Positions 1-11,520 of a DNA stretch of 64,000 bases are shown in pieces. Source of the DNA: Rhinopithecus roxellana (taxonomy: Eukaryota; Chordata; Mammalia; Primates; Cercopithecidae); NCBI RefSeq assembly GCF_007565055.1, contig NC_044551.1, positions 93,216,089-93,280,088 on the forward strand, given 5' to 3'. Below the pieces are notes generated by a model. It made no database searches, was not told the DNA's origin, and worked only from the letters and a program-made list of their open reading frames with translations. Position numbers and translations under genes: made by a program. Each line of letters starts with the position of its first letter. The first letter of the stretch is position 1.

Positions 1-225
1 TTATTGTCATAAATCATCATCATTCTCATCAGCATAAGTGTTCTAAGAGTTATGTCTCATTTAGAAGCAGTCCATAGATAGGTCTAACTGTTGGTCACAC
101 TCCTCATAATTGTTGCTATTGTCATAAATTATCCTGATTGTCAATCGTAAATCTTTCCAGAGTCAAGTCCCCTTTAGGAGATGCTCGTAAGAGGGGTCCA
201 ACTGTGATTTGAATTCCATTTCTCT
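1..225. repeat. Diverged tandem duplication, unit about 115 bases, two copies
   Basis: Two units can be aligned by eye: the first opens with attgtcataaatcatc at 3 and the second with attgtcataaattatc at 118. Further on, ggtctaactgt near 80 matches ggtccaactgt near 195. Identity looks around 65 percent, so the duplication is old. More units may lie upstream of the window. Confidence 0.5.
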
Positions 226-1524
226 ACCATTATGTTACTGATGCCTATGGAAATTAAGGAATATGAATAGGCATCTATTTAGGTGCCCTTAAATTTTCAT
301 TAACACTTGGAGAAATCCTCACCCACTCTTTGACTGAAGGTTAAAATACTCTGTGGCAGAGCACTTATGGAAAAGTCAATGGAGTGTTAGCCCCAACTCT
401 TCTCCAACACTTTGTGACGTTACAACCACTGCCAAAGAAGAGAAATAGTCCAGCCTGTGCTGATCAAGAAGACATTCAGAAGGACATGAGCCCTGAGCTG
501 GGTCACTGGATCCATAGGCAGAGGTAACCATGCTAAAGAGGGAGGATATTCTAGGAAGAAAGCATCATAGGCTCTGAGATGAGAAATCATCATGCATTCA
601 AAGAACTGCAGAAGGAAAGAAGGATCCTTCACAGATATGGTTCTGGTTTATGTGTCCTGCAGATCTATCTCACACCATGTAGAGGATGGACTTGAGCTGA
701 ATACAGAGGGATGAGTCTGAATGCTGTTACAGGATTAACAGAGAGTATGACAAGGACAGGGACTCAGGCAGGTCTCCAGGCAGGGGCCTCAACCTGGATG
801 AGGACTAGATGGCTCATTAACCTGCCAGATAACACCTCATTGACAGGCCTAGAGCCTCAGGAATGGGCCTTGGGCTGGGCATGAACCAGATCTTTGTACT
901 GGCCAGAGGTTTGTGGTGGCTACTACCAAGGGGGACTTGATTATCATCTTAAATAAAGCAGGACTTGATCATGACCCTACATAAAAAAGCAACATGTGTA
1001 TAATGTTCCTGTCTCAGGTCTGCATAGTTTTTGGGAATCACGGAGAAAATATGAAACCAAAATCTCTATTTGTAGGAAAGATGAAGAATCTAACAGCTCT
1101 TTGATCTGAAAATAGGTTTGGGGTGAAAAAGCCAAGACAGAAATGAGATAAGGTACAAGGTAAACCTTTTAGCTGTAATAAAAAGCACCAATAACTTCTT
1201 TCCAGATGAGTCAGAACCCTTAGACAATCACTAAATGGTCTGAATTCTGGAAACTATGATATGCATGTGGATGTTTACGCAAGTCTGTGAAGAGATTAAG
1301 AGAACACAATGTTCTCATTTGCAGGGAGTTATAACCTAGAGAGGTGGATGCAGAAGCTGATCTGCTGAACAATAAAGATCTCCAGATTGTCTGTCCCCCA
1401 AACTCCTAGCACCCTCCTGTACTACTGGATGGACTGTTAGGAAGTTGACTTGTATTACAAATGCACACTGATACTTTTTTTTAAAAGTTGAAATGTTGAT
1501 GTGACTACCTAGAAAGGGATCTTT
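226..1524. other. Intronic sequence, nothing recognised
   Basis: Mixed-composition DNA without a repeat family, splice-flanked open frame or RNA gene that I can name. The minus-strand frame at 420-632 shows no family features. Confidence 0.5.
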
Positions 1525-1789
1525 GGCCAGGTGCAGCACTTTGGGGGGTCAAGGCAGGTGATCGCTTGAGGTCAGGAGTTCAAGACCAGCCTGGCCAATA
1601 TGGTGAAACCCTGTCTCTACCAAAAATATTTTTAAAAATTAGCTGAGTGTGGTGGTGCACATCTGTAATCCCAGCTGCTCGAGAGGCTGAGGCAGGAGAA
1701 TCCCTTGAACCCAGGAAGGGGAGGTTGTGGTGAGCCGAGATCGTGCCACAGTTGCATTCCAGCCTAAGCAACAGAGCAAGACTCCATCT

Positions 1790-1822
<33 letters not shown>
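1525..1822 (+). mobile_element. Alu, S-like, with deletion near the 5' end
   Basis: It begins ggccaggtgcag and then jumps straight to cactttggggggtcaagg, so about 20-25 bases of the A-box region are missing. The rest follows the dimeric Alu consensus, with a middle A-rich linker and a 32-base A tail ending at 1822. The minus-strand frame over this region is Alu-derived. It is antisense to CTNND2. Confidence 0.93.
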
Positions 1823-1825
<3 letters not shown>

Positions 1826-3511
1826 AGCGATCTTGGGAATCAGATGGCACAACTCTACCATCATTAAAGTCAGAGTAAAATCCAAGTATATTTATTAGTC
1901 ATTTCTACCTGTTATATAAAAATACGTCTGGCAACTGTGACTTGATTTTGTTTCATTTCCCCTAAGAAACTCTTTTACTCACTCCCTAGTATCAAGAGGT
2001 ATGAATCAACGCCGAAATTAGCAGACTTTTAAAATAGCCCTCTTTTTAAAAAAAATTGTTGATACTCTATTTTTGTTTAAATATCCCTTTTGATGTGCTA
2101 ACTAGGGGAGTCTACCACCTTTAAGAAAACTTGAATTCCTAAAGCTGCATTTCTGAAGCCAAGCAAACAAGTAGGTTATGACAAACAAACAAACAGTGGA
2201 AGTTATGCTGTGCATCAGCTGTTCTCCAGAGAAGTATCAGTAAATTGCTTGTATTACACAAATGCAGATTCATACATTAGAGATTTTCAAAATACAAAAT
2301 AATTAAGCTTGATGAAGACTGATATTGTATATAGCAAAGGGAAATAATTAGACAGTGTCATCGTCACTCAACACTATTATTTAGCACAGATTTAAGACAG
2401 ATTTATTGATGATACATCATAAGCTGTGAGCTAGACATACAAGACACAGTGTAAAGAATCAAAAGTTGTCATGGTATCATTTTTCTGTCTACCTTGGAAT
2501 TAACTGACATATTTTATTCAAGACACTTTGGATGTAATAAATGAAACCAACTTGACATGAATCAAATCAAACGAGGAAAGAGGAAAGTTTTTAAGAAGGC
2601 ATCAGGTAATTTCATGAATGCAATATACATGAAATATACATTAGGCAGCTGGCCTAATGAAAACTATATTGCTTTCATTGACTTTCGGGGCAATTGGCTT
2701 CTCCATTGGGAGGCTCTGTTGGGAGGCTCACTGTTACCACAGAGTCCTCCACTAGCACACAAGCCACTATGGCCACCATCGCCAAGCACCCACTATTTTA
2801 TGTCACAGATTTTGGGTTGCTTATTTCGTATCCTCCAGAGTAAGAGCCCTGATACTCACAGTCTGGTCAGGTCCATTTACAATCCAATCAGGAATTGGAA
2901 ATTGATGCACAGGTTACTACATAGTTCCCTAGACCTGTTCCTATCAGGGGCTGGGGTTGGGTGAAACCACAGTAAAAGGTGTACAACATGGAAAAATGTC
3001 ACGCAGAAAGATTAGGAACATGAATTGAAAAGGAAAACAGACCAATTGTGAAACAAGAGGCTTCAAAGCAAACTTGACATCAATTCAATGGTGTGTATGG
3101 ACCTATAAAATCTAGCAGGATTAGCTTTTCAGGAGATGTTCGGCTTTAACAGCAAGCTCCTCATATGTACAAAATTAGATGTAGTAAAGCAAAAATACAC
3201 TTAAAATTATTATTTTTCTCTCTCCCTAAATTCACCATCTTCAATTAGTACAACTTATAAAACCAACTTCAAGTGAACACAGTTTACTTTTCGTTTTCAT
3301 TATCCATCCTGCTTTGGTTGGTCTGGATGTTTGAGGCAAGTCTGTGATGAGTTTAAAACACCATGATGTACTTACTTGCAGCAACATATACATTTGGATG
3401 CAGAGGCAGATGCTTCCACATATCCTAGATAAGGTTTTATAATGGAAAATAATATTCCATCCATGTGGTAAACCCTGCTTAACAACAGAGAGTGCAGTGT
3501 TTTCTACTTAA
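1823..3511. other. Intronic sequence, nothing recognised
   Basis: No repeat family or gene could be named. The 135-residue plus-strand frame at 2557-2964 has no recognisable domain and no splice or codon signature, so I treat it as a chance frame. Confidence 0.5.
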
Positions 3512-3537
3512 AGAAAAAAAAAAAAAAAAAAAAAAAA
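3512..3537 (+). repeat. A-tract
   Basis: A run of about 26 bases, almost all A. No Alu or L1 body precedes it, so it may be the tail of an unrecognisable retrocopy or a simple A expansion. Confidence 0.7.
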
Positions 3538-4717
3538 CTAAGCAATGTTAAAAGTTTAATAGCATGTGACTCCAATACAAAATGCTCCAATTACAAAGTT
3601 ATACTCTTACAAAGATAAAGTATTTTGGAGCAATGAATACAAATATATTTTTATTCTTTTGTGGCAGCAGGTGGCTAAGAGTCCACCAAACTCATGTTCC
3701 TGCTTCTGCAGAGTGGCTGCTGCCCCCAGGACCCTGATCTACTTCCATCGATGAGAGGTCATGTGACTGATATTCACTAATGGACTCTGAGGGCAGTGAT
3801 GGAATTGACGATGCAATTCAGGATAGAGCCATAGGGGATGGCAAGGTCATCAAGTTAGAAAGAGGGTGTGAGTCACTATATGGAGAAGAAGTAGCCTCAG
3901 TCCGCTACCTTAGAGAGAAACAAACTACTATTGTGTTAAGTTCACTGCAGTGTTGGAGTTTATTTGCCATAGCAGCTTTGATTTCCTCCCTAAAAATGCA
4001 GTAGAGTGCCAAACACACACCATCTAACAAGAGTGTTTTTGAGAAATGGAAGTTAAGCCTTATGTCTCTTTCACACACACATGCACACATACGCTTACAT
4101 TTTCATATATGAAAGCCTGGTTCTAAGGAGGATAATTGTATTTTGTGGTCAAGTGGCTAAAAAGCTATAGGTTTTAAAAACATATATTTCATTATCTCAA
4201 ACTAATCACTAACTGAATAATCATTTATGTTTATGAATGAGTAAATATTTTTACACATGGGGAACTGCACACGTGGTTGATCTTCAAGGGGCAATTTTGT
4301 AACTTAGCATTATGTATTAGCAAAAACAAGACTGGTTCCACCAGAATGTTCTCACTTTTATTTCAGGAACCTGGAACTCTGGATCATTTAGGAAAAAAAA
4401 AAAAAAAAAAAAAAGACCCAAACTGGGAGACTGTGACTTGGCATCTCCTTATTTCCAGCAAGCTGGCTGAATGCAAAGCCTTCCTTTGTGCAAAATTACG
4501 TATAATTTGCATTCAGGGCAGGCATTAATTCTGTTAAAAGAGTTTCAAGTACAAATCAGGACATTTTGGAAACCTTTGGAACATCTTAAATCAGGTCAGT
4601 TACAATTTCTTTCCAACATTTGACTGAATGTTCCAATTCCACCACCGGATTGGAAAGAAGAGAAACAGCACAATTTACTTGCAGTGGCAACTCAAAGCAC
4701 AATGAACAGAGCCGCGC
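3538..4717. other. CTNND2: Intronic sequence next to the exon
   Basis: It contains a second A-tract of about 24 bases (4391-4414) and a short CA-rich patch near 4010-4090. No gene was recognised. Confidence 0.5.
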
Positions 4718-4723
4718 TGGTAC
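4718..4723 (-). promoter_or_regulatory. CTNND2: 5' splice site (donor) of the CTNND2 exon, weak consensus
   Basis: On the minus strand the exon ends CAG and the intron begins GTACCA. The CAG/GTA core is good, but intron positions +4 to +6 (CCA) depart from the usual AGT, so pairing with U1 snRNA is weak. No better GT is visible within the next 40 intron bases. The placement is fixed by the protein match and by codon phase 2. Confidence 0.85.
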
Positions 4724-4836
4724 CTGATGCTGCTCATGCTGCCGGTCTCGGATCCGAGCTTGCATCGCTCCAGCTGGCTGGCTACGATCTGCCGTTCGGC
4801 CTCCAGCTCTCGGGTCAGCCTTTCAAACTGTAATTC
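4724..4836 (-). CDS. CTNND2: CTNND2 (delta-catenin) internal coding exon, coiled-coil region
   Basis: The minus strand encodes 37 codons plus two bases, beginning ELQFERLTRELEAERQIVAS and ending GSMSSI, then AG, which would be completed to Ser by the next exon. I recognise this as the N-terminal coiled-coil segment of delta-catenin/NPRAP (about residues 59-95 of roughly 1225, from memory). Delta-catenin is a neuronal p120-family armadillo protein that binds the juxtamembrane tail of classical cadherins and acts at adherens junctions, dendrites and synapses. The heptad-like Leu/Phe/Ile pattern and charged residues (ERLTRELEAERQ) fit a coiled coil; no armadillo repeat is present here. The exon is bounded by a pyrimidine-rich acceptor (tttctttcag) and a GT donor, and it starts in phase 0. 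The open frame continues past both ends (4675-4872) but that is intron read-through. The last complete codon is ATC (Ile), where I recall Met in human; this may be a species difference. Start and stop codons lie in other exons outside the window. Confidence 0.93.
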
Positions 4837-4850
4837 CTGAAAGAAACCCA
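4837..4850 (-). promoter_or_regulatory. CTNND2: 3' splice site (acceptor) of the CTNND2 exon
   Basis: Read on the minus strand, the intron ends gggtttctttcag immediately before the exon base at 4836. The pyrimidine tract is short but the AG is well placed, and splicing here puts the downstream codons in the known delta-catenin frame. A TTGAT motif roughly 25-30 bases upstream could serve as a branch point, but this is a guess. Confidence 0.88.
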
Positions 4851-4969
4851 TGCACAAGATCAACTCAATCATCTACATGACAGGTGAAATTCAGATCAAA
4901 ATGATAGGACAGCTGAGGGGGGAAAATATGATTTTCTAAGATGTCAAATTTGAGAAATGTGCAATAAAA

Positions 4970-5170
4970 CTAGGATTTGAAGGTTAGATGGGCTTGGGGC
5001 CCACTGGCCATGCAACTTTGAATAAGTTAATTCATGTAAGTATCAGTTTCATCATTTGTAAAACAGACTTAAATACTTACTTAATAAGATGGAAATGAGG
5101 ATTAAAGGAGACACTGTCATGAAAAATTATCCTGTGCTATCTTTGGCAGACGGTCAGCACCCGACAGATA
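4970..5170 (-). mobile_element. MIR element
   Basis: The order of motifs matches MIR read in reverse: a gcaactttgaataagttaa box, then catcatttgtaaaacag, then gatggaaatgaggattaaagg. It is well diverged, as expected for this ancient tRNA-derived SINE, and lies only about 130 bases upstream of the exon. Confidence 0.7.
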
Positions 5171-6943
5171 CTGATACTCCTCACACCACAAGTAGAGCAT
5201 TTAATTAGAAAAAAGTTCAGTTTTTAATTATCTTTTGGAGTATTGTGTTTATTCCCTACTGGCCTTCTGGCCAACTCTATAGTATATACTGTTTTCTTCA
5301 TATTATTTATATATTGTAGACTGAAGAAAATAATGCTTTATAACCCACACTCTTCAAAACTGCATTCCATCAGAATGACAAAGACACCAATTCCATACAG
5401 CCTCATTACAAAGTACATAACCCTTGAGATATTTGATATATCGCTTAAAAATAGACAATTGAACCAATGAAAAATGCTTCTACAAAACTGCCTCAAATCC
5501 AGTCGAAAACTTTAATGAATGATTCAATCAGAACTTCAAAAATCTCAGCTGTTCCAACAACAGGGCTTTGGTACCATATTTTAGTACTTCTGTTTTCTTT
5601 TTCCATACACTTAAGTTTTTTAAAAAATAAAAATAACCAGACTAAATCATGTAATTTAATAAGAAACAGCAGGAAAAGTTTTTACAATGTCACATTTAAT
5701 ACCTTTTAAAAAATACATTATCTAAACAGTTATGTTTTGGGGATAAGAAACAAGAAAAGAATGCTTTCTCATACTGAAAAATAGCTCAGGAGTCAGTTTT
5801 GGAGAATTTAAACTCAGAAGGTTGCAGGAATATATCTTTCCAGAAAATAAGCTTTTATTTACTTGCTATCCCAGGACACTCTTGCATAAGGTCTTTAAAA
5901 AGTAGAATCTGGTGTGTCCCCTACATACATTAAAAATATCCTCACTCTTTTCCATAGGTGCAGATTTTCTTTAATACTGACATTATTTTGAGAATCGAAC
6001 TAAAAGACACTTTGCAAATGAGAGCTTAATTTTCCCTTTAAGGCACTGAAACTGAGGGAGTATTTTGTTATTTAACCTCAAACTTTTATTCTTACATATT
6101 CTGAAGGGCATCAAGTATTATAGCTAAGAAATTAATAAGACCTCGGCTGAACATATTTTATGCATCTAACTTCTTCTTCTCAAAGTTCTACTGCTTTTTT
6201 TTCTTTCTGGAAATTCCTTTTCATAATACCCAACTTCTAGAAGATTTTTCACTTATAGACTTCTTAACATATTGCATCTTAAATCTCTCTGTGTAACAGG
6301 AAACCCACCCATACTTTTAAGTTGACAACACCTTTAAAAAGATAATACTTGAAGACCAAACAGAATTCCTCACATGTCGATGGAAATTCATTCTTTGTAG
6401 CATCTAAAGTACTTTAATTTGCTGCCCACTTTCCTGTGTTATAGAAGTTGAACATGGTGAAACAGTGCAGTAGTTGGAGTCAGAATTCATAAACCAGGGG
6501 CTTCTGCTAGGACGGATGTTGCTCTTGGTCATCCCTGCTTCAGGCTGTGACTTCTCCACGGTTTTACCTCTTGTCTGTCTCACAGGAGGGGTGACAATGG
6601 GAGATGACTTTCTCGTTTGCAAGCTTCCTTCCCAGCACGCAGTCAGATTTTCCAAGACTCCATCTGTTCATGTAGATCTGTATTTGCATCTGGCTTTATT
6701 TTCCCTCCCTCTGAAAAAACAACCTTAGAGGTGTTCTTATGGTGCAGTTCTTTGGGTAAAGAAGTCTTCCAGCTTGAAAGACCTTATAAAAGTTTGTATC
6801 TGGTTCTCATTTTGGAAGACATTTTTGCTGTATCGTCCTCTTCTTTGCACTGTTTCTAACAACAACAACAAAATACAGTTACCCTTAAATTTATTTCTCT
6901 ATATGGATATAGTGTTTCTTTATTATGTATTTATTGATTTGTA
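5171..6943. other. Intronic sequence, nothing recognised
   Basis: AT-rich and unique-looking. The open frames in both directions around 6400-6860 overlap each other and look like chance frames. Confidence 0.45.
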
Positions 6944-6995
6944 TTGAGACGGAGTCTCGCTCTGTCGCTCAGGCTGGAGTACCGTGGCGCGATCT
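6944..6995 (-). mobile_element. Short Alu fragment (about 50 bases)
   Basis: The stretch from gagacggagtctcgctctg to cgtggcgcgatctc is the 3' end of an Alu read in reverse. The remainder of the Alu is missing, and L1-like DNA follows directly. Confidence 0.8.
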
Positions 6996-6999
6996 CTGC

Positions 7000-8420
7000 T
7001 CAGTGTATCGTTTTTCTTTTCAATTTTTCTCTGCTTTTAAGATTTTCTCTTTACCAGAAGCACTGGGCAATTTGATGATTATGCTGCTTTGTGTAGCTTT
7101 CTTCGTGTTTCTTATGCCTGGGTTATTGAGCTTGGATCTCTGGCTTTATACATTCCATCATATCTGAACATTTAGGCCATTATTTCTTTATGAATTGTTT
7201 TTCTCTTGTCCATTATTTCATTTTCTTCAATGACTCCAATTAAGTGCATTTTAGGCCACTTGGAATTGTCCCACAATTCATGGATTCTCTTGCAATTAAA
7301 TTTTTTTTCTTTTGTGTTTAATTTGGGTAGTTTCTATTGGTGTCTTCAAGTTAACTAAGCTTTACTTCTGCAATGCTTAACCAACCATTTATCCCATCCA
7401 GTGTATTTTTATATCAGACACTGATGAATCAAACATCTCTAGAAATTTCATTTGGGTTTTTTTTTGTATCATTCATGACTTTAATTTTTTGAACATGTTG
7501 ATTATACCTATATTAATTACTCTTTTTGTTAATTCTAACATCTGTGCTAGTTTCAGCTGATTGACTTTTTTCTCCTCAATATGGGTCATATCTTCTGCTC
7601 CTCTGGACATGTAATCATCTTTCAACATGGACATTTTCATTTTACCTTCTTGGGTTCTGGACAGGTTTGTATTCCTATAACTGTCTTCAGCTCTTTTATG
7701 AAGCACATTACGTTATGTGAAAGCAATTTGATACTTGTGAGCCTTGCTTTTTAGATTTGTTAGGGGGAGCATGTAGTCTAGACAGCATGTAGTCTAGGGC
7801 TAATCATCCTGCCCTACCAAGGCAAGACACTTCCGAGACACTACTCAATGCCCCAAGGACTATGGGGTCTCCCAGCTTGGCTGGTTGGTGCTGGCAAACA
7901 TTCCCACCTCTGTGTGAGTACCAGGCACAACTTCCTCACATCCTTTCAGATGGTTGTTTCCCTGGTCTCTGCTAGTTTCCTTACACACATGGGCTGCTAA
8001 GTTGTTTGCTGAATATGAGAAGGGGCAGCTTCCCTTTCTGATATTTGAACCCATGAATTCCCTGGACTCTCAGCACTGTCTTAACTACTCAGGCCCTGCT
8101 AGGCTTCCTCCTTTCTGCACTGCTGTGCGGAAACCCTCTCAAGGCAATCATTTTTCACCTTACCCTAAGTCAAGGGTCCATGGCTTACAGGGAAAACTGT
8201 TTGGGCCTTGCCACACCACTGAGGCTAGGATCTGTGAAGATGTAACCATCCTGAACTGGAATGGTATTCTCTTTGGAGCTGATAACTGATCTTGTGAATG
8301 GGAACAAGAGGAGCTAGAATGGAAGTTCTCTAACTTCAAATGACTGATTGATTTTTCAACTGAGGATTGATTTTTCTCCTTGGTATAGACATTCTTGTGG
8401 ACCAAAGGCATCTAGAGAAG
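7000..8420 (+). mobile_element. Old L1 (L1M-like) 3' untranslated region
   Basis: T-rich text with phrases typical of mammalian-wide L1 3' UTRs: gtcccacaattcatgga, gggtagtttctattggtg, ttctaacatctgtgc, then a later part resembling ggctagttattcc...gatgccccatgaattatgagg. The frames at 7473-7706, 7860-8054 and 7954-8289 are incidental to it. The subfamily and the exact ends are uncertain. Confidence 0.55.
7768..7797 (+). repeat. 14-base exact direct repeat
   Basis: agcatgtagtctag occurs twice, 16 bases apart, inside the L1-like segment. It is a small local duplication. Confidence 0.85.
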
Positions 8421-9492
8421 ACATAGCATCTTCCCAAGAATGGATGAGATTCTATTGCACTGGAGGAAACTTAAACTGTGGGGTGACTGGAAAGATGACA
8501 TTATCCATCTCTAACACAGTTTGGGGTTTGAGGGAGGACAGACCTCTCAGGAATGAATAAGCTGCTGAGTTTCTTGGAAAATTTGAGATGGAACAGCATT
8601 CAAGAGAGGGATGTTGCTAATAAGGGCAGGTGAGTACACAAGAAGTTCATTGGAAAATTAGAAGTATGTGAATATATTTAGTGAAACCTGTAATTCTGCT
8701 TATAAGTAAATATTAGTATTAAATTAATTCAGCGAAGGTGAGACTGTCAAGAAAGAAGAAGAAATATCTCTAAAGATTATCTAGATTCGCAGAATAGAAG
8801 AAACAACAGAAGCCAAGATGAAGGACCACTGGTATGGCCTTCTCCTGGGTAATTCTGGTAGAGAAGTCGTGACGTAAACCAGGTTCTAAAAAGGTAATAC
8901 AGAGACTGCCCAGAGACATTAAGATTTCATGGGAATTTAGAGTACCTGGTGGTTTAGACAGGACATTCAACGGTAAAAGAAGTTATAAGAAAAAGCACAG
9001 CAGTGTTAGAAAGTCTAAATCTCCCCACTATGTGGAAATTAACTTATGTAAGAGATCATAAATATTCATAAAAGTATTGGAGATATGATGCAAAAGTTTA
9101 TTAAAATGTACAAAGAACCAGATTTAAATGGTTTCATCCCAGAATAGCACAGTATTGAGTCATATAATACATTAGGACTATAAGAAAAATTATCAAACAT
9201 TTTATAACTTGTCCTAAGCAGCCTAAATTAATGATTTATTTGGTTTAATTAAATGGAGTTTATGAAATGTTTTTAAGTAGATAAAAGCATGTAAAGTTTC
9301 TTGGGGGTACTTAGCTAACTTAGTATGAAAACTGAAATCAGAAAACTCATCATCATAGTTTCATTACTTCCTTCAATAAATATGTTACTTAACTTTGTGG
9401 TATAGCATTAGTTGGGATGGTATGATCCAGATTTAAGGAAGTATAAAAACGTACAATTGTTAAGTCTTAACAATATTGAGGCTTCTTCATTT
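8421..9492. other. Intronic sequence, nothing recognised
   Basis: AT-rich DNA without a family or gene I can name. Confidence 0.45.
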
Positions 9493-9753
9493 CTATGGTC
9501 TAAATGCCTGTGTCTCCATCTGCTGCCCAAGATTCACATGTTGAAATGCTAACCCTCAAGATGAGGGTATTAGGAGTTACGGCCTTTGGGAGGTGACGAG
9601 ATGAACCAGGAAGTGGGCCCTCACCAGACACCAAATCTGCCTGCAACATGATCTTGTGTTTCCCAGTCTCCAGAACTGTAAGAAATGTTTCAGCTGTTTA
9701 TAAGCAGTGCAATTTATGGTATTTGGTTATAGCAACCTAAACAGACTAAGACA
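9493..9753 (+). mobile_element. MLT1-type LTR (ERVL-MaLR), internally deleted
   Basis: It starts near tatggtctaaatgcc and continues ttcacatgttgaaatgctaac, gaaccaggaagtgggccctc and cagtctccagaactgtaag, ending cagactaagaca. These are MLT1 landmarks. It is about 260 bases long, because the middle of the LTR (after aggtgacgaga) is missing. Confidence 0.8.
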
Positions 9754-10199
9754 AGATGCACATGCTATTTTTTCCACAGTTTCATTTCCATTCACATACA
9801 ACATTTTATTCTCCCTAATTTAAGAACTTGGAGTTTTTTGTTCCTTTGCTCAGTTTTCTATGGACTTATCAAATCTCAAACTCCTCCAATTTGTATAAAA
9901 CTTCTCCCCACACAAACATATGAAATAACATGTCAATATCAACTACTGAAGAAATCTCTCCCGGAGTTTTTGGAGCTGCTCCAAACTGGCCTGGCTGCCT
10001 TCTTTGCACAGCTGTCTTCTGGGATCTCTCTCCCTCTTCAGGCAGGAGATTTCCTTCGTCCCTCTCTTCTGTGGATTCCTGTCTCCTCTAGGAGTTGTCT
10101 TCTTCATTTTCCTACTTTATTTCCTTTCCTGGTAGAAAATGTCTTTCAAGATACACAGAGATAGAATGAATGGGAGGCATTATGTTTTGACACTTTGCA
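9754..10199. other. Intronic sequence, nothing recognised
   Basis: The 108-residue frame at 9838-10164 has no recognisable domain. The pyrimidine-rich composition explains its hydrophobic translation. Confidence 0.4.
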
Positions 10200-11520
10200 A
10201 ATCTTTACATGTTTTTATTCTACTCTCACACTTAGTGAATAATAGGACTTGGTAAAGAAATAGAGAATTCCGGGTTGGAAATCAATTTCCTTCAGGGTTT
10301 TGAGACAGTGATTTTTTGCTTCATTATCTCCTACTCTCCAATGTTGCTGTTGAGAAGTGTGAAAACTTTCAGAGTTTTTTTTTTTTTTTTTTTAAATGAA
10401 ATCTGCTTTTACTTTCTCCTAGAAAACATGTTGTATATGGTGACATGTCTTGATATATCTCTATTTTTAGACATTTTTGCTGCACATTTAGTGATCTATT
10501 TATTTAGGGATCTTTCAATCAAAACCTATTGTTTATTCTAAGCAATTCTTTTCAAAATTTTTAATGCTTTTCTTCTCCTTTTTAACACTTTTCCTGTTAC
10601 TCTTGTTTTTTTCTTCAACTCTCATTATTCAGATGCTAAAATCTAGTCCTCAAGGTTTCTTCCTTTAGTCTTCTTCTCTTGTATTATGTTTCTTTATCTT
10701 CTATTTTACTTTCTGAAAAGTTTTATCCATTTGATCATGTAGGTCTTTAATGAATAATTCATTGCTATTATTGTGCTTTTAGTTTCTTAGGGCTATTTTT
10801 TATTCTCTGAATATTTCTTTTAATTTGCATCTGCCATTTATTCTATGGATGTAAAAATCATCTCTCTTCTTTCTCCACAATATTAATGCGGTCATGTTTG
10901 TTTTCTTCTGTCTGCATAGTTCCTAGTTTATGACTTTTCTGTTTGTTTTAATATGTATTTTTGAAGGTATCTCAACTTCCCTGGCAGTCTGCTCCTATGT
11001 GGCTGTTGGGGTGAAAGAGCTGACACGTGTATGAGCACCTGCATGAGTGAAGCTTGTTAGCTGTGCCTTCCAGGAGAACCACTGTGTGCAGAACATCATG
11101 CAGCATCCCCTGAAAAGGCTCTTCCTAGCTCCAGCTTTGCGTGTAAACATTTGCCTGCTCTAAAAGCTGAACAAGGTTGAGGAGAAGGGTGGGTCTCAAA
11201 ATTTAGCAAGTAAAACTGTATTCAATACCTCACTTTTAATACTTTGCTTGTGGTCCCTGAGTCAAGAATTTCACCCCTTCCAGAGAATAAGCTTCCAGTT
11301 TTTGGCATGGTAGGGTAGGGGATTTGGAGGTCTAGCTGATATCTACATGAGTGTTCAGCCAATCTCCAGGGCTTACCACTATACTTCGTGCCCCCCTGCA
11401 CCCACACCCCGGACCTTTGAGAGATTTTCCCGTGTAAATTGGTCTACGATTTAACTCGTCCTCCTGCTTAGAACTGCATTCCCTTGGGTATAAGAAATTT
11501 CCCACTTTGTCCATCTACCT
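10200..11520 (+). mobile_element. Possible old LINE-derived T-rich segment
   Basis: The long pyrimidine-rich run followed by a G+C-richer block (about 10990-11480) has the general texture of an L1M 3' UTR. I could not anchor it to specific consensus phrases, so this is a weak call. It includes an 18-base T-run at 10377-10394. Confidence 0.3.

Larger units (their letters stand above)
1..4723 (-). other. CTNND2: CTNND2 intron downstream of the exon (5' part)
   Basis: The gene is transcribed leftwards, so this segment is the beginning of the intron after the recognised exon. No further CTNND2 exon or other gene was recognised. It contains an old tandem duplication (1-225), one Alu (1525-1822) and two A-tracts. 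Confidence 0.8.

Noticed and set aside
2557..2964. 135-codon plus-strand frame
   Set aside because: No recognisable family, no splice-site context and opposite strand to CTNND2; chance frame in unique DNA.
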